Assembly (NCBI GenBank): GCA_024762845.1 | Contig: JANTGQ010000086.1 | Location: 1 to 6,249 of the forward strand | Origin: Nitratifractor sp. | GTDB lineage: Bacteria > Campylobacterota > Campylobacteria > Campylobacterales > Sulfurovaceae | Direction: 5' to 3' | DNA: 6,249 nucleotides | Shown here: in pieces, positions 1 through 5,151 of the stretch | Numbering within the stretch: position 1 is the stretch's first letter | Layout of the letters: each line of letters starts with the position of its first letter | Made by a program: the position numbers and the translations under genes | The notes under the pieces: generated by a model | What the model was told of the DNA's origin: nothing | Seen by the model: the letters and a program-made list of their open reading frames with translations, nothing else | Database searches by the model: none

Positions 1-411
1 GAGCGTCTTATCATCTATGCGAGCAATGGAGCGAACCCTATTGCTAGCAGATATTGAAGCGAGCTCTCTATTCGTTTTAATATCTACGATAAAGATACTT
101 TTCCTTGATGCTATAGCAAATAAAGAGTTGTTTATCTTTTCTATGTGTCCTATACTATCCGAGAAACTTAAATTTTTTAATGGTTCATACTCGTTTATAT
201 TATCTATTTTTTTATATCCGGTATCGCAGTAGTTTAACTCTTCTCCTATCTCTACAAAGCCCCTAAGATTTGTAAAGCTTGGGTTTAACTCTTTCCATCT
301 ATTTTGCAAAGGTATGGCTAAATCTTTTAAGTTGATTATCTCTTTTTGATAGGGTGGGTTTACTCTATTGGCTATAATATCTAAAGTTTTAATAAGCTTA
401 TTTTTTTGCAT
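1..411 (-). CDS. WD40/beta-propeller-like protein downstream of KAP NTPase (partial, 3' end off window)
   Basis: An open frame begins with ATG at 411 and stays open for 137 codons to the window edge, so only the N-terminus is present. The first ~75 residues are a helical-looking, charged domain that I do not recognise (MQKNKLIKTLDIIANR...). Residues ~90-137 read like a WD40 or related propeller blade: GHIEKINNSLFAIASRKS, then IFIVDIKTNRELASIS, then VRSIARIDDKTL, which is the strand pattern 'hxxhxxs-hlAsas-xxIhIwDlxTxxxhxxh'. The ATG lies inside the end of the upstream KAP gene (14-nt overlap, 398-411), so the two genes are probably co-transcribed and translationally coupled. Only a weak AGAG element sits 5 nt upstream. 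Base composition is as AT-rich as the KAP gene. The propeller call is from pattern, not a named family; a sensor or scaffold role for the NTPase is inference. Confidence 0.72.
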   Translation of the reverse strand, partial: MQKNKLIKTLDIIANRVNPPYQKEIINLKDLAIPLQNRWKELNPSFTNLRGFVEIGEELNYCDTGYKKIDNINEYEPLKNLSFSDSIGHIEKINNSLFAIASRKSIFIVDIKTNRELASISASNRVRSIARIDDKTL

Positions 412-2380
412 CTGCGCTCTCTTTTGCTAACTCTTCTATTAGACTTGTACTCTTTACAAGGTCGATTAAATCATCTTTACTTAAATGTTTAGCTACTATT
501 GCTAACCAATCAGGATTTGTAATAAACACTTTTGCTTTCTCTTTAAAATCTTTATAGTTTTGTATATCTAAATAGTTTTCTTTTAAATTGGCATCTTGGC
601 TAAATGCTTTCTCCCAAGAGATTGGGTCGTTACTAAAGAGATAGCTTTCAAACTCCTCTTTGTTTGCAGGTAGGGTTTTTGCTATATTATCTTCTTTTAT
701 AGTTATTGTAGTCTCTTTCTTAATCTCTTTTAGTTGAATATAACTTTGTAGTATCTCTCTATTAAAAGGCTCTTTAAAAATATTATCTAAATCAAACGCA
801 ACTCTTGCGCTATTTACCTCTCTTAAAATAGTGTTAATTTTTTCTGTTAACTCTTTCTCTTTTTGGTTTTTAATATTCTGCTCTATCGAAGTACTAATTT
901 TATTAGTTTCACTAAGAGAGTTTATATTTTCATCGTTGCACCACTGTTGTAATCTCTCAAACTCTAAAATGCTGTTTTTTAAGAAACGAAAAAGCTTAGG
1001 GGTAAAAAGCTCTAACATCGCTATTTTTGCTATAAGAACTTTGTCTGCTTGGCTATCGAATTTTTGGATTATCTTTAGCTTTGTTTTATAAAGACTTAAG
1101 GCTCTAATAATCTTTCTTGGATATGGTGGTATAGTTTTTATAAAAAGCTCTAAAAGTTTTTTATCAATCTTTTCTTTCTCTTCTTTTGTTATATCCTTTT
1201 TTGTATCAATATCAAAGAGATTTTTATATCTTTTAAGTATAAAGTCTTTAACATCAATATTATCATTTGGAGGTATTCTAAATGGTAGTTGTACTATCTT
1301 TTCTAAATACTCGCTTCCAGTTATTGGTGCTACAGCAGAGTGTTGCTCTGCATGTCTTGTATCAGCTTTATCCTCTTGCTGGTTTATATATATTAGTTGG
1401 TTGTTTTGTAGTCGATACTCTCTATAGTGGTGTTCTACACCACGCTCTACTACATCATCATCTATTGCTAAAACAAAGCTACATCCAGGAACATCTAAAA
1501 ATAGTTTAATAGACTCTAGCATTTTAAGTGTATTCTCTGGCAGACATCTGTCTAGGTCGTCTATAAGAAAGAGAAATTTTACATTATTTAAAAAACTTAA
1601 ACGCTCTATCCACTGTGGAATATGCAAATAGATACTCTCTAAGCGGTTATTAGTAAGCAAATCTTCGAGCATATTGTCGTAATTTATATTTTTTGCTACC
1701 TCTTGCGGATTAAAAAAAGAGGCAAGTTTTGTTAGTTGTGTTAAGTCGCCACCTGTAAGCTTTTTTATATCTGGAAACTCTTTAGGTGCCTGTAAACCCT
1801 GCTTTAGTGCCTGTAGTATCGTAACAGCCTGAGCGTATATTTTGTTAAATGCCGGTATATCTTTGTATTCGCCTAGAGTGCTAACAAGCGTTTGAAAGAG
1901 TGGAATAATAATATGCTCATCTTTCTCAAACCGCCACGCATTAAAAAAGATAGGCACTATAAGATGTTTGAGCTCTTTAATTACTAACTCTTCTTTTGTC
2001 TTTTTCCAGAGCACTCTGTTTTGCTCTTGTTGCTTCTCTATATGGTACTTAATACCCTTTAATCTATGCGTTTTTCCGCTACCCCACTCACCAAAAAGCC
2101 CAATAGTAAGTGGTTCTATAGTTTTATATCCATCACAATAATAACCTATTTCTTTTTGGGTATTAAAATATTTTTGCTCTGCTTCGCGCGCAGCATTATC
2201 GTGAATATCTTGTTTTTTTGCAACCGCATCAATTTCGGAGTTTGCTTCGTTAATTGCTTGGTAATAGTGTTCTCTTAACTCTTTTAACTCATTACACTCT
2301 TGTACGATACTCTCTATCTCATCAAAATGCTCGACAATAGTATCGGCTAACTCTTTTTCGTAGCTCTGCTCAAAAGCGAT
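398..2380 (-). CDS. KAP-family P-loop NTPase; no canonical start codon
   Basis: The frame is open from 2410 (after TAA at 2411-2413) to TAA at 398-400. The first ATG/GTG/TTG is the GTG at 2014, but that start would lose the nucleotide-binding loop. Numbering from ATC 2380 gives 660 residues: a helical, possibly coiled-coil region (~1-75), Walker A GEWGSGKT (97-104), the KAP-type NAWRFEKDEH (147-156), Walker B with downstream acidic and Arg residues FLIDDLDRCLPE (271-282), AIDDDVVERGVEHHY (305-319), GSEYLEKIVQLPFRIPP (355-371), PRKIIRAL (421-428), and a Lys/Glu-rich helical C-terminus. KAP NTPases include the F-plasmid phage-exclusion protein PifA. Many family members carry membrane segments inserted between Walker A and B; I see none here, so this one is probably soluble. 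It is the first gene of a unit with the WD40-like gene. The start is uncertain: ATC (mutated ATG), ATT 2338, sequencing error, or a pseudogene whose remaining frame is intact. Confidence 0.88.
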   Translation of the reverse strand: MAFEQSYEKELADTIVEHFDEIESIVQECNELKELREHYYQAINEANSEIDAVAKKQDIHDNAAREAEQKYFNTQKEIGYYCDGYKTIEPLTIGLFGEWGSGKTHRLKGIKYHIEKQQEQNRVLWKKTKEELVIKELKHLIVPIFFNAWRFEKDEHIIIPLFQTLVSTLGEYKDIPAFNKIYAQAVTILQALKQGLQAPKEFPDIKKLTGGDLTQLTKLASFFNPQEVAKNINYDNMLEDLLTNNRLESIYLHIPQWIERLSFLNNVKFLFLIDDLDRCLPENTLKMLESIKLFLDVPGCSFVLAIDDDVVERGVEHHYREYRLQNNQLIYINQQEDKADTRHAEQHSAVAPITGSEYLEKIVQLPFRIPPNDNIDVKDFILKRYKNLFDIDTKKDITKEEKEKIDKKLLELFIKTIPPYPRKIIRALSLYKTKLKIIQKFDSQADKVLIAKIAMLELFTPKLFRFLKNSILEFERLQQWCNDENINSLSETNKISTSIEQNIKNQKEKELTEKINTILREVNSARVAFDLDNIFKEPFNREILQSYIQLKEIKKETTITIKEDNIAKTLPANKEEFESYLFSNDPISWEKAFSQDANLKENYLDIQNYKDFKEKAKVFITNPDWLAIVAKHLSKDDLIDLVKSTSLIEELAKESADAKK

Positions 2381-2386
2381 GGGGTA

Positions 2387-2391
2387 TCCTT
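2387..2391 (-). promoter_or_regulatory. Shine-Dalgarno AAGGA in front of the ATC at 2380
   Basis: AAGGA is followed by six nucleotides and then ATC, the exact geometry expected for an ATG start. It is the only good ribosome-binding site in front of the full-length KAP frame and is the reason I place the intended start at 2380. Confidence 0.5.
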
Positions 2392-2413
2392 TTTTGTAAG
2401 AGTATTTGGATTA

Positions 2414-2444
2414 ATTGTATCATATTTTGTATAACTCTATTATA
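2414..2444 (-). promoter_or_regulatory. Putative promoter of the KAP/WD40 unit
   Basis: Reading the minus strand, two -10-like boxes occur: TATAAT (2439-2444) and TACAAT (2414-2419). TACAAT would start RNA near 2407, giving a ~27-nt leader that carries the AAGGA at 2387-2391. Neither has a recognisable -35, but sigma70 promoters of Campylobacterota commonly lack one. The boxes lie downstream of the antitoxin stop at 2533, so the KAP unit may have its own promoter in addition to readthrough. Confidence 0.4.
2417..2435. promoter_or_regulatory. Operator-like site resembling the toxin-antitoxin operator
   Basis: GTATCATATTTTGTATAAC matches the palindromic site at 3153-3170 (GTTATCATATTTGATAAC) over an identical core TATCATATTT plus the flanking G and TAAC, differing by one missing and two extra bases. 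It overlaps the candidate -10 of the KAP gene, the same relation the other site has to the toxin promoter. Binding by the antitoxin is inference. Confidence 0.4.
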
Positions 2445-2448
2445 ATAG
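2437..2448. repeat. Perfect 12-bp palindrome CTATTATAATAG
   Basis: A perfect AT-rich palindrome in the 150-bp gap between antitoxin and KAP gene. It places a TATAAT box on both strands. It may simply be a promoter element; a second repressor site is possible but unsupported. Apart from the promoter and operator candidates, I see nothing else in this gap. Confidence 0.3.
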
Positions 2449-2532
2449 ACATCGTCTGTTTATTTTATATTTAGGCACTATTTTTGTATTTGTTGAGGGG
2501 TAGTCAATAAAAAGATAAATCTAAAATAATTC

Positions 2533-2826
2533 CTATCTTAACCCTATATCAAGTCGCATCCCAAGTGCCTCTGCATATTTCATAAGTGTGGCAAGGTTTG
2601 GCATATAGTTATTGTTCAAACTTTCAAGCCTTGAGATATTTGACTTGGAGGTTCCAATCTTCTTTGCTATATCATCTTGTGTGAGCCCTTTCGCAATGCG
2701 TGTGGCTACCAATTGTTTTTTAATCGCAAAAAGAGGTTTGAGTGCATCATACTCTTTGCGTACCTCTTCGTTTAATAATGCCTTTTTTTTGAAGTCCGTA
2801 AATGTTGGTCTTTTAGTTGTTTGCAT
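2533..2826 (-). CDS. higA: XRE/Cro-family antitoxin of HigBA-type toxin-antitoxin pair
   Basis: A 97-residue protein with an N-terminal helical part (PTFTDFKKKALLNEEVRKEY, 7-26) and a helix-turn-helix of the Cro/C1 type at about 37-70 (LTQDDIAKKIGTSKSNISRL, with the conserved Q50, A53 and S63/I64). It ends in the short NLATLMKYAEALGMRLDI segment typical of HigA-like antitoxins. Known members neutralise the partner toxin by direct binding and repress their own operon. The ATG overlaps the toxin gene end by 14 nt and has a strong AAGGAG seven nucleotides upstream, much better than anything in front of the toxin, which should bias production towards antitoxin. The likely target is the palindrome at 3153-3170 and perhaps its relative at 2417-2435. 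Confidence 0.9.
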   Translation of the reverse strand: MQTTKRPTFTDFKKKALLNEEVRKEYDALKPLFAIKKQLVATRIAKGLTQDDIAKKIGTSKSNISRLESLNNNYMPNLATLMKYAEALGMRLDIGLR

Positions 2827-3145
2827 TGTCTATCTCCTTTTTACGCTTTAGAGCAATTTCAAGATCTCTTTTTGGAGTTTTTTGCTCTTTTTTTACAAAA
2901 GAGTGCAAGATAATAACCTTTTGTCCTCTTTGATAGCAATAGATACTTCTGCCTATACCCTCTTTAGCTTTTGCTCGCACTTCAAATAAGCCATCACTGA
3001 GGGGTTTTGTGTAAGGTTCTCCCAGTTGAGCACCGGCCATCTCTATAAGTTCAAAAATATGTAGCATCTTTGCCAATATTTTTGGAGGCAGTGCAAAAGT
3101 CTCAGCTTCCACACTCTCATTAAAAAACTCTATTGTCCAATTCAT
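2813..3145 (-). CDS. higB: RelE/HigB-like toxin (Gp49-like, DUF891 type)
   Basis: A 110-residue protein from ATG 3145 (MNWTIEFFNES...). The family core is clear: LFEVRAK (53-59), the basic/aromatic positions R66 and Y69 in GRSIYCYQRGQKVIIL, and the hallmark HSFVKKEQKTPKRDLEIA (81-98), followed by a basic C-terminal helix. Relatives are ribosome-dependent mRNA endonucleases that inhibit translation. The frame also has an ATG at 3160 and a GTG at 3172, but those precede or overlap the promoter -10 and the operator, and the family usually begins right before the 'W.IEFF' strand, so 3145 is preferred. No Shine-Dalgarno is visible before any of these starts. Toxin-first order with a 14-nt overlap into the antitoxin is typical of higBA loci. 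Confidence 0.88.
   Translation of the reverse strand: MNWTIEFFNESVEAETFALPPKILAKMLHIFELIEMAGAQLGEPYTKPLSDGLFEVRAKAKEGIGRSIYCYQRGQKVIILHSFVKKEQKTPKRDLEIALKRKKEIDNANN
2834..2839 (-). promoter_or_regulatory. Strong ribosome binding site of the antitoxin gene
   Basis: AAGGAG seven nucleotides before the ATG at 2826, located inside the toxin coding sequence. It fixes the antitoxin start and lets the antitoxin be translated independently of the toxin, which lacks such a site. Confidence 0.75.
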
Positions 3146-3150
3146 AGGGT

Positions 3151-3179
3151 ATGTTATCATATTTGATAACACTTGTCAA
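3151..3179 (-). promoter_or_regulatory. Promoter of the toxin-antitoxin operon
   Basis: TTGACA (3174-3179) is followed by a 17-bp spacer and TAACAT (3151-3156) on the minus strand. An A-rich stretch just upstream (3186-3200 on the complementary strand) could act as an UP element. The predicted start falls at or next to A3145, the first base of the toxin ATG, implying a leaderless or almost leaderless transcript. Confidence 0.65.
3153..3170. promoter_or_regulatory. Palindromic operator inside the toxin-antitoxin promoter
   Basis: GTTATCA-TATT-TGATAAC: two perfect 7-bp inverted arms with a 4-bp centre, filling most of the -35/-10 spacer and touching the -10. Position and symmetry are what is expected for autorepression by the HTH antitoxin. 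A second small palindrome (ACTTG-T-CAAGT, 3171-3181) covers the -35. Confidence 0.65.
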
Positions 3180-3203
3180 GTTTAGTGTATTTTTTTCCTT
3201 TAA

Positions 3204-3274
3204 CCCGGATTTTGCATTAGAATCGCTAGAAAAGCACTAATGAGGCTTCAGTGATTTCTAATGCAAAATCCGGG
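3204..3274. mobile_element. 71-bp MITE-like element with 19-bp terminal inverted repeats
   Basis: CCCGGATTTTGCATTAGAA (3204-3222) is repeated perfectly in inverted orientation at 3256-3274, separated by a 33-bp centre. The element is bracketed by the direct repeat TTTAA (3199-3203 and 3275-3279), consistent with a 5-bp target-site duplication. It is too short to code and has no transposase, so it would need one in trans. The ends resemble the CCCGGATT-type ends I associate with IS1380-family elements, but I cannot confirm that by search. It sits between the ssrA 3' end and the toxin promoter. As RNA it would fold into a long hairpin, but no U-tract follows on either strand, so it does not look like an intrinsic terminator. 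Confidence 0.75.
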
Positions 3275-3321
3275 TTTAAGGTAATACTGCGGTCAATAAC
3301 GATTAATGGTTTATTGTGATT

Positions 3322-3333
3322 TACTTTAAAGTA
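3322..3333. repeat. AT-rich palindrome TACTTTAAAGTA downstream of tmRNA
   Basis: A perfect 12-bp palindrome in the ~90-bp gap between the MITE-like element and the ssrA 3' end, flanked by two GTGATTT copies (3316-3322 and 3336-3342). No GC-rich hairpin with a U-run is seen here, so the ssrA terminator is not identified. Significance of the palindrome is unknown. Confidence 0.25.
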
Positions 3334-3367
3334 TAGTGATTTTACTGAAGTATTGTTTGGTAGCCAA

Positions 3368-3733
3368 TGGTGGAGGTGAGGGGAATTGAACCCCTGTCCT
3401 GAAACAGCTAGGACCATGACTCTACATGCTTAGATGGTGTTGTTAGGTCTCGCGTTGCTTTGCACAGCACCCAAAGCTACACAACGCCAGCCAGAGGGTT
3501 CGTCTAACGGCATGGCTTCCGTTAGATATAGTCATCAGATTGTGATACCCAGAATCCGGTTAAGATGACACTCACCGGCAGGGCAGTCCAAAGTTAGTTA
3601 AAACTTACGCTGCTGCGTAAGCTGGACGGTAATCTGTATTGTTTGCGTTTATTCGCGTTGGGCCGCGTAACGGAATTGCCCAGTCCGACATGCACATAGC
3701 CCCGACTGCTCCAGTCGAAACCAAGTCACCCCC
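3368..3733 (-). ncRNA. ssrA: tmRNA (transfer-messenger RNA)
   Basis: A complete one-piece tmRNA of 366 nt. It starts GGGGGTGACTTGGTTTCGAC and ends CACCTCCACCA with the CCA encoded. The 5' GGGGGUG pairs with the 3' CACCUCC (one G-U) to form the acceptor stem. The T-arm is AGGGG-TTCAATT-CCCCT next to it. Between the tRNA-like ends lies the tag reading frame (3605-3646) and pseudoknot-forming sequence. With SmpB, tmRNA rescues stalled ribosomes, tags the nascent chain for proteolysis and releases broken mRNA. Its neighbour two features away is an mRNA-cutting type toxin, whose action creates tmRNA substrates, although the adjacency may only reflect ssrA being an insertion hotspot. Confidence 0.98.
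3605..3646 (-). other. tmRNA proteolysis-tag reading frame
   Basis: The resume codon GCA (3644-3646), preceded by the typical AATAAAC, opens a frame encoding ANNTDYRPAYAAA and then TAA (3605-3607). The ANN start and PAYA motif match tags of Campylobacterota (Campylobacter jejuni ANNVKFAPAYAKAA). The Ala-Ala end is the degron recognised by ClpXP-type proteases. Confidence 0.95.
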
Positions 3734-3763
3734 GTGATTGTTCCAATTTGAATCGGGAGGTGC

Positions 3764-3792
3764 ATTTTAACACTTTTAGATAAAGTTGTCAA
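3764..3792 (-). promoter_or_regulatory. Strong sigma70 promoter of ssrA
   Basis: On the minus strand TTGACA (3787-3792), a 17-bp spacer, then TAAAAT (3764-3769). The -35 lies inside the last codons of the upstream exporter gene (stop at 3776). RNA would begin near 3757, giving a leader of about 25 nt removed by RNase P. The stretch after the -10 is G+C-rich (GCACCTCCCG), as in stable-RNA promoters under stringent control in other bacteria. Confidence 0.85.
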
Positions 3793-4378
3793 GTACTATA
3801 GTTATTGCGAAAAAGAGCATTATAGAAGCAGAGAACAAAGAGAAGTACCAATTGACCTTTTGGGTAAAGAGGTGTTTGGTTTTATGCACAATTAAAGGCA
3901 TAATGGTTATCCAGCTGCTTATGGCTGCAATTATGCCAAAGATTGTTGCTATGGGGTTGAGGTTTGTGGTGGTAATAAGCGACGTTATGCTTAGCCAAAA
4001 GGCAACGGTATAGGGGTTTAAAAGGGTAAGGCTTAGCCCCTTAAGGTAGTTTTTAGCCAAATCTTTAAAGCTGCTTTTTTGGTTTTCGATAATAATTGGG
4101 GTGTTTCTGCCTTTAAATATAAGCCATGCGAGATAGAGCAAAAAGCTTGAACCAAAAAGGGCGAGTAGTTTTGCAACTGTTGGGTTTTTGGCAAATGCAG
4201 AGCCTAAAAAGTAGAGCGAGATAAAATAGATAAGGTCGGCGCTCATAGCCCCAAGACCTACGGCTACAGCACTTTTATAGGAGCGTAGGGCGTTTGTCAT
4301 GATAATAACATTAATAGGTCCAAGCGGTACAGCTGCGCCAAAGCCCAGGGTAATACCGCTAAAGATAGAGCTTATCAC
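3776..4378 (-). CDS. LysE/RhtB-family amino-acid exporter-like membrane protein
   Basis: A 200-residue protein, the usual length for this family, with about six membrane segments (~5-27, 38-61, 69-89, 112-135, 141-164, 177-197). The first carries PLGPINV (18-24), equivalent to the conserved PGPN region of LysE/RhtB transporters, and LLNPYTVAFW (119-128) matches the conserved 'NP' segment. Family members export amino acids such as lysine, threonine or homoserine across the inner membrane; the substrate here cannot be read from sequence. It starts with GTG at 4378 overlapping the lgt stop as GTGA and has no good ribosome-binding site, so expression probably depends on translational coupling to lgt. 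Its 3' end contains the ssrA -35. Confidence 0.88.
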   Translation of the reverse strand: MISSIFSGITLGFGAAVPLGPINVIIMTNALRSYKSAVAVGLGAMSADLIYFISLYFLGSAFAKNPTVAKLLALFGSSFLLYLAWLIFKGRNTPIIIENQKSSFKDLAKNYLKGLSLTLLNPYTVAFWLSITSLITTTNLNPIATIFGIIAAISSWITIMPLIVHKTKHLFTQKVNWYFSLFSASIMLFFAITIVLDNFI

Positions 4379-5142
4379 TTTTTGAGTCCGCGTAGCAGTA
4401 GGTAGAGACCTATTAGAATAAACGGAACGCTTAAGAGTTGCCCCATAGTTACAGGGAGGGCAGTTGCAAACTCTGATTGGGCTGTTTTAAAGTGCTCTAA
4501 AACAAAGCGTGCCCCAAAGCCTAAGATAAACGTTAAGCCAAGGGCAATATTGCTAAAGCGCTCGAAGCTGACTTTGTGGTAGAGCCAAAAGAGAATAGCA
4601 AATATAAGAAAGTAGCTAATAGATTCGTAGACTACTACCGGGTGCCTTGGTATGGCATCTACTCTGTCGAAAATTACACCCCAAGAGCCGTCTGTTGCTT
4701 TACCTACAATTTCGGAGTTAAAGAAGTTACCGACACGTATGCAGCCTGCTACAAACATTGCAGGTATTGTAGCCCTTGCAAGTAGCCATTTGATGCTAAT
4801 GTTATACTTTTTGCTAAAGAGCCAAAGTGCCAACATCAAGCCCAAAAATCCACCATGGCTTGCAAGCCCACCATGCCATACTTTAAAAATCTCTATAGGG
4901 TTTGCAAGATAGTAGTCGAGGTCATAAAAGAGCACATGCGCAAGCCTTGCACCAACGATAAGCCCTATTACTACATAGAGAAAGAGTGGCTCTAAAAGGG
5001 CGGCATTTTTGCCCTCTTTTTTAAACATATACTCACCCAAAGAGTAGGCTACTACGAGACCTAGGGCAAATATCAACCCATACCAGTGTATCTGCAGGGG
5101 ACCTAAATGGAGTAAAACGGGGTCGATATTCCAGTGAAACAT
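4375..5142 (-). CDS. lgt: Prolipoprotein diacylglyceryl transferase
   Basis: A 255-residue integral inner-membrane enzyme that moves diacylglyceryl from phosphatidylglycerol to the lipobox cysteine of prolipoproteins, the first step of lipoprotein maturation. Diagnostic features are HWYGL (19-23; Tyr21 aligns with E. coli Tyr26), WHGGLASHGGFLG (89-101; His96 matches E. coli His103), the family signature GCIRVGNFFNSEIVG (133-147; Arg136, Asn139, Glu144), PRHPVVVYE (165-173), ARFVLEHFK (211-219; Arg212 matches Arg239) and TMGQLLS (232-238). Hydrophobic segments occur throughout. ATG 5142 has AAGG upstream and lies 9 nt after the trpA stop, so it is in the same operon. No defects are seen. Confidence 0.97.
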   Translation of the reverse strand: MFHWNIDPVLLHLGPLQIHWYGLIFALGLVVAYSLGEYMFKKEGKNAALLEPLFLYVVIGLIVGARLAHVLFYDLDYYLANPIEIFKVWHGGLASHGGFLGLMLALWLFSKKYNISIKWLLARATIPAMFVAGCIRVGNFFNSEIVGKATDGSWGVIFDRVDAIPRHPVVVYESISYFLIFAILFWLYHKVSFERFSNIALGLTFILGFGARFVLEHFKTAQSEFATALPVTMGQLLSVPFILIGLYLLLRGLKK

Positions 5143-5151
5143 AATCTGCCT

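Noticed and set aside
831..1509. Plus-strand ORFs at 831-1091 and 1282-1509
   Set aside because: They lie opposite the KAP coding sequence and show no motif; the minus-strand frame has clear family motifs.
398..2014. KAP gene starting at GTG 2014
   Set aside because: It would remove the Walker A loop that is encoded in the same open frame at 2069-2092; the reading frame clearly belongs to the same protein upstream.
2420..2452. Ten-codon frame MSIIIELYKI upstream of the KAP gene as a leader peptide
   Set aside because: No ribosome-binding site, it overlaps the promoter-like boxes and would probably lie upstream of the predicted transcript start.
2490..2510. TGAGGGG segment as a second ssrA attachment repeat
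   Set aside because: Only about seven consecutive bases match the ssrA 3' end, which is expected by chance.
3204..3274. Inverted repeat as an intrinsic terminator for ssrA
   Set aside because: The stem is long but no U-run follows on either strand, and exact 5-bp direct repeats outside favour an inserted element.
3226..3417. 63-residue minus-strand ORF
   Set aside because: It runs across the tmRNA 3' end and into the inverted repeat of the mobile element; no family resemblance or ribosome-binding site.
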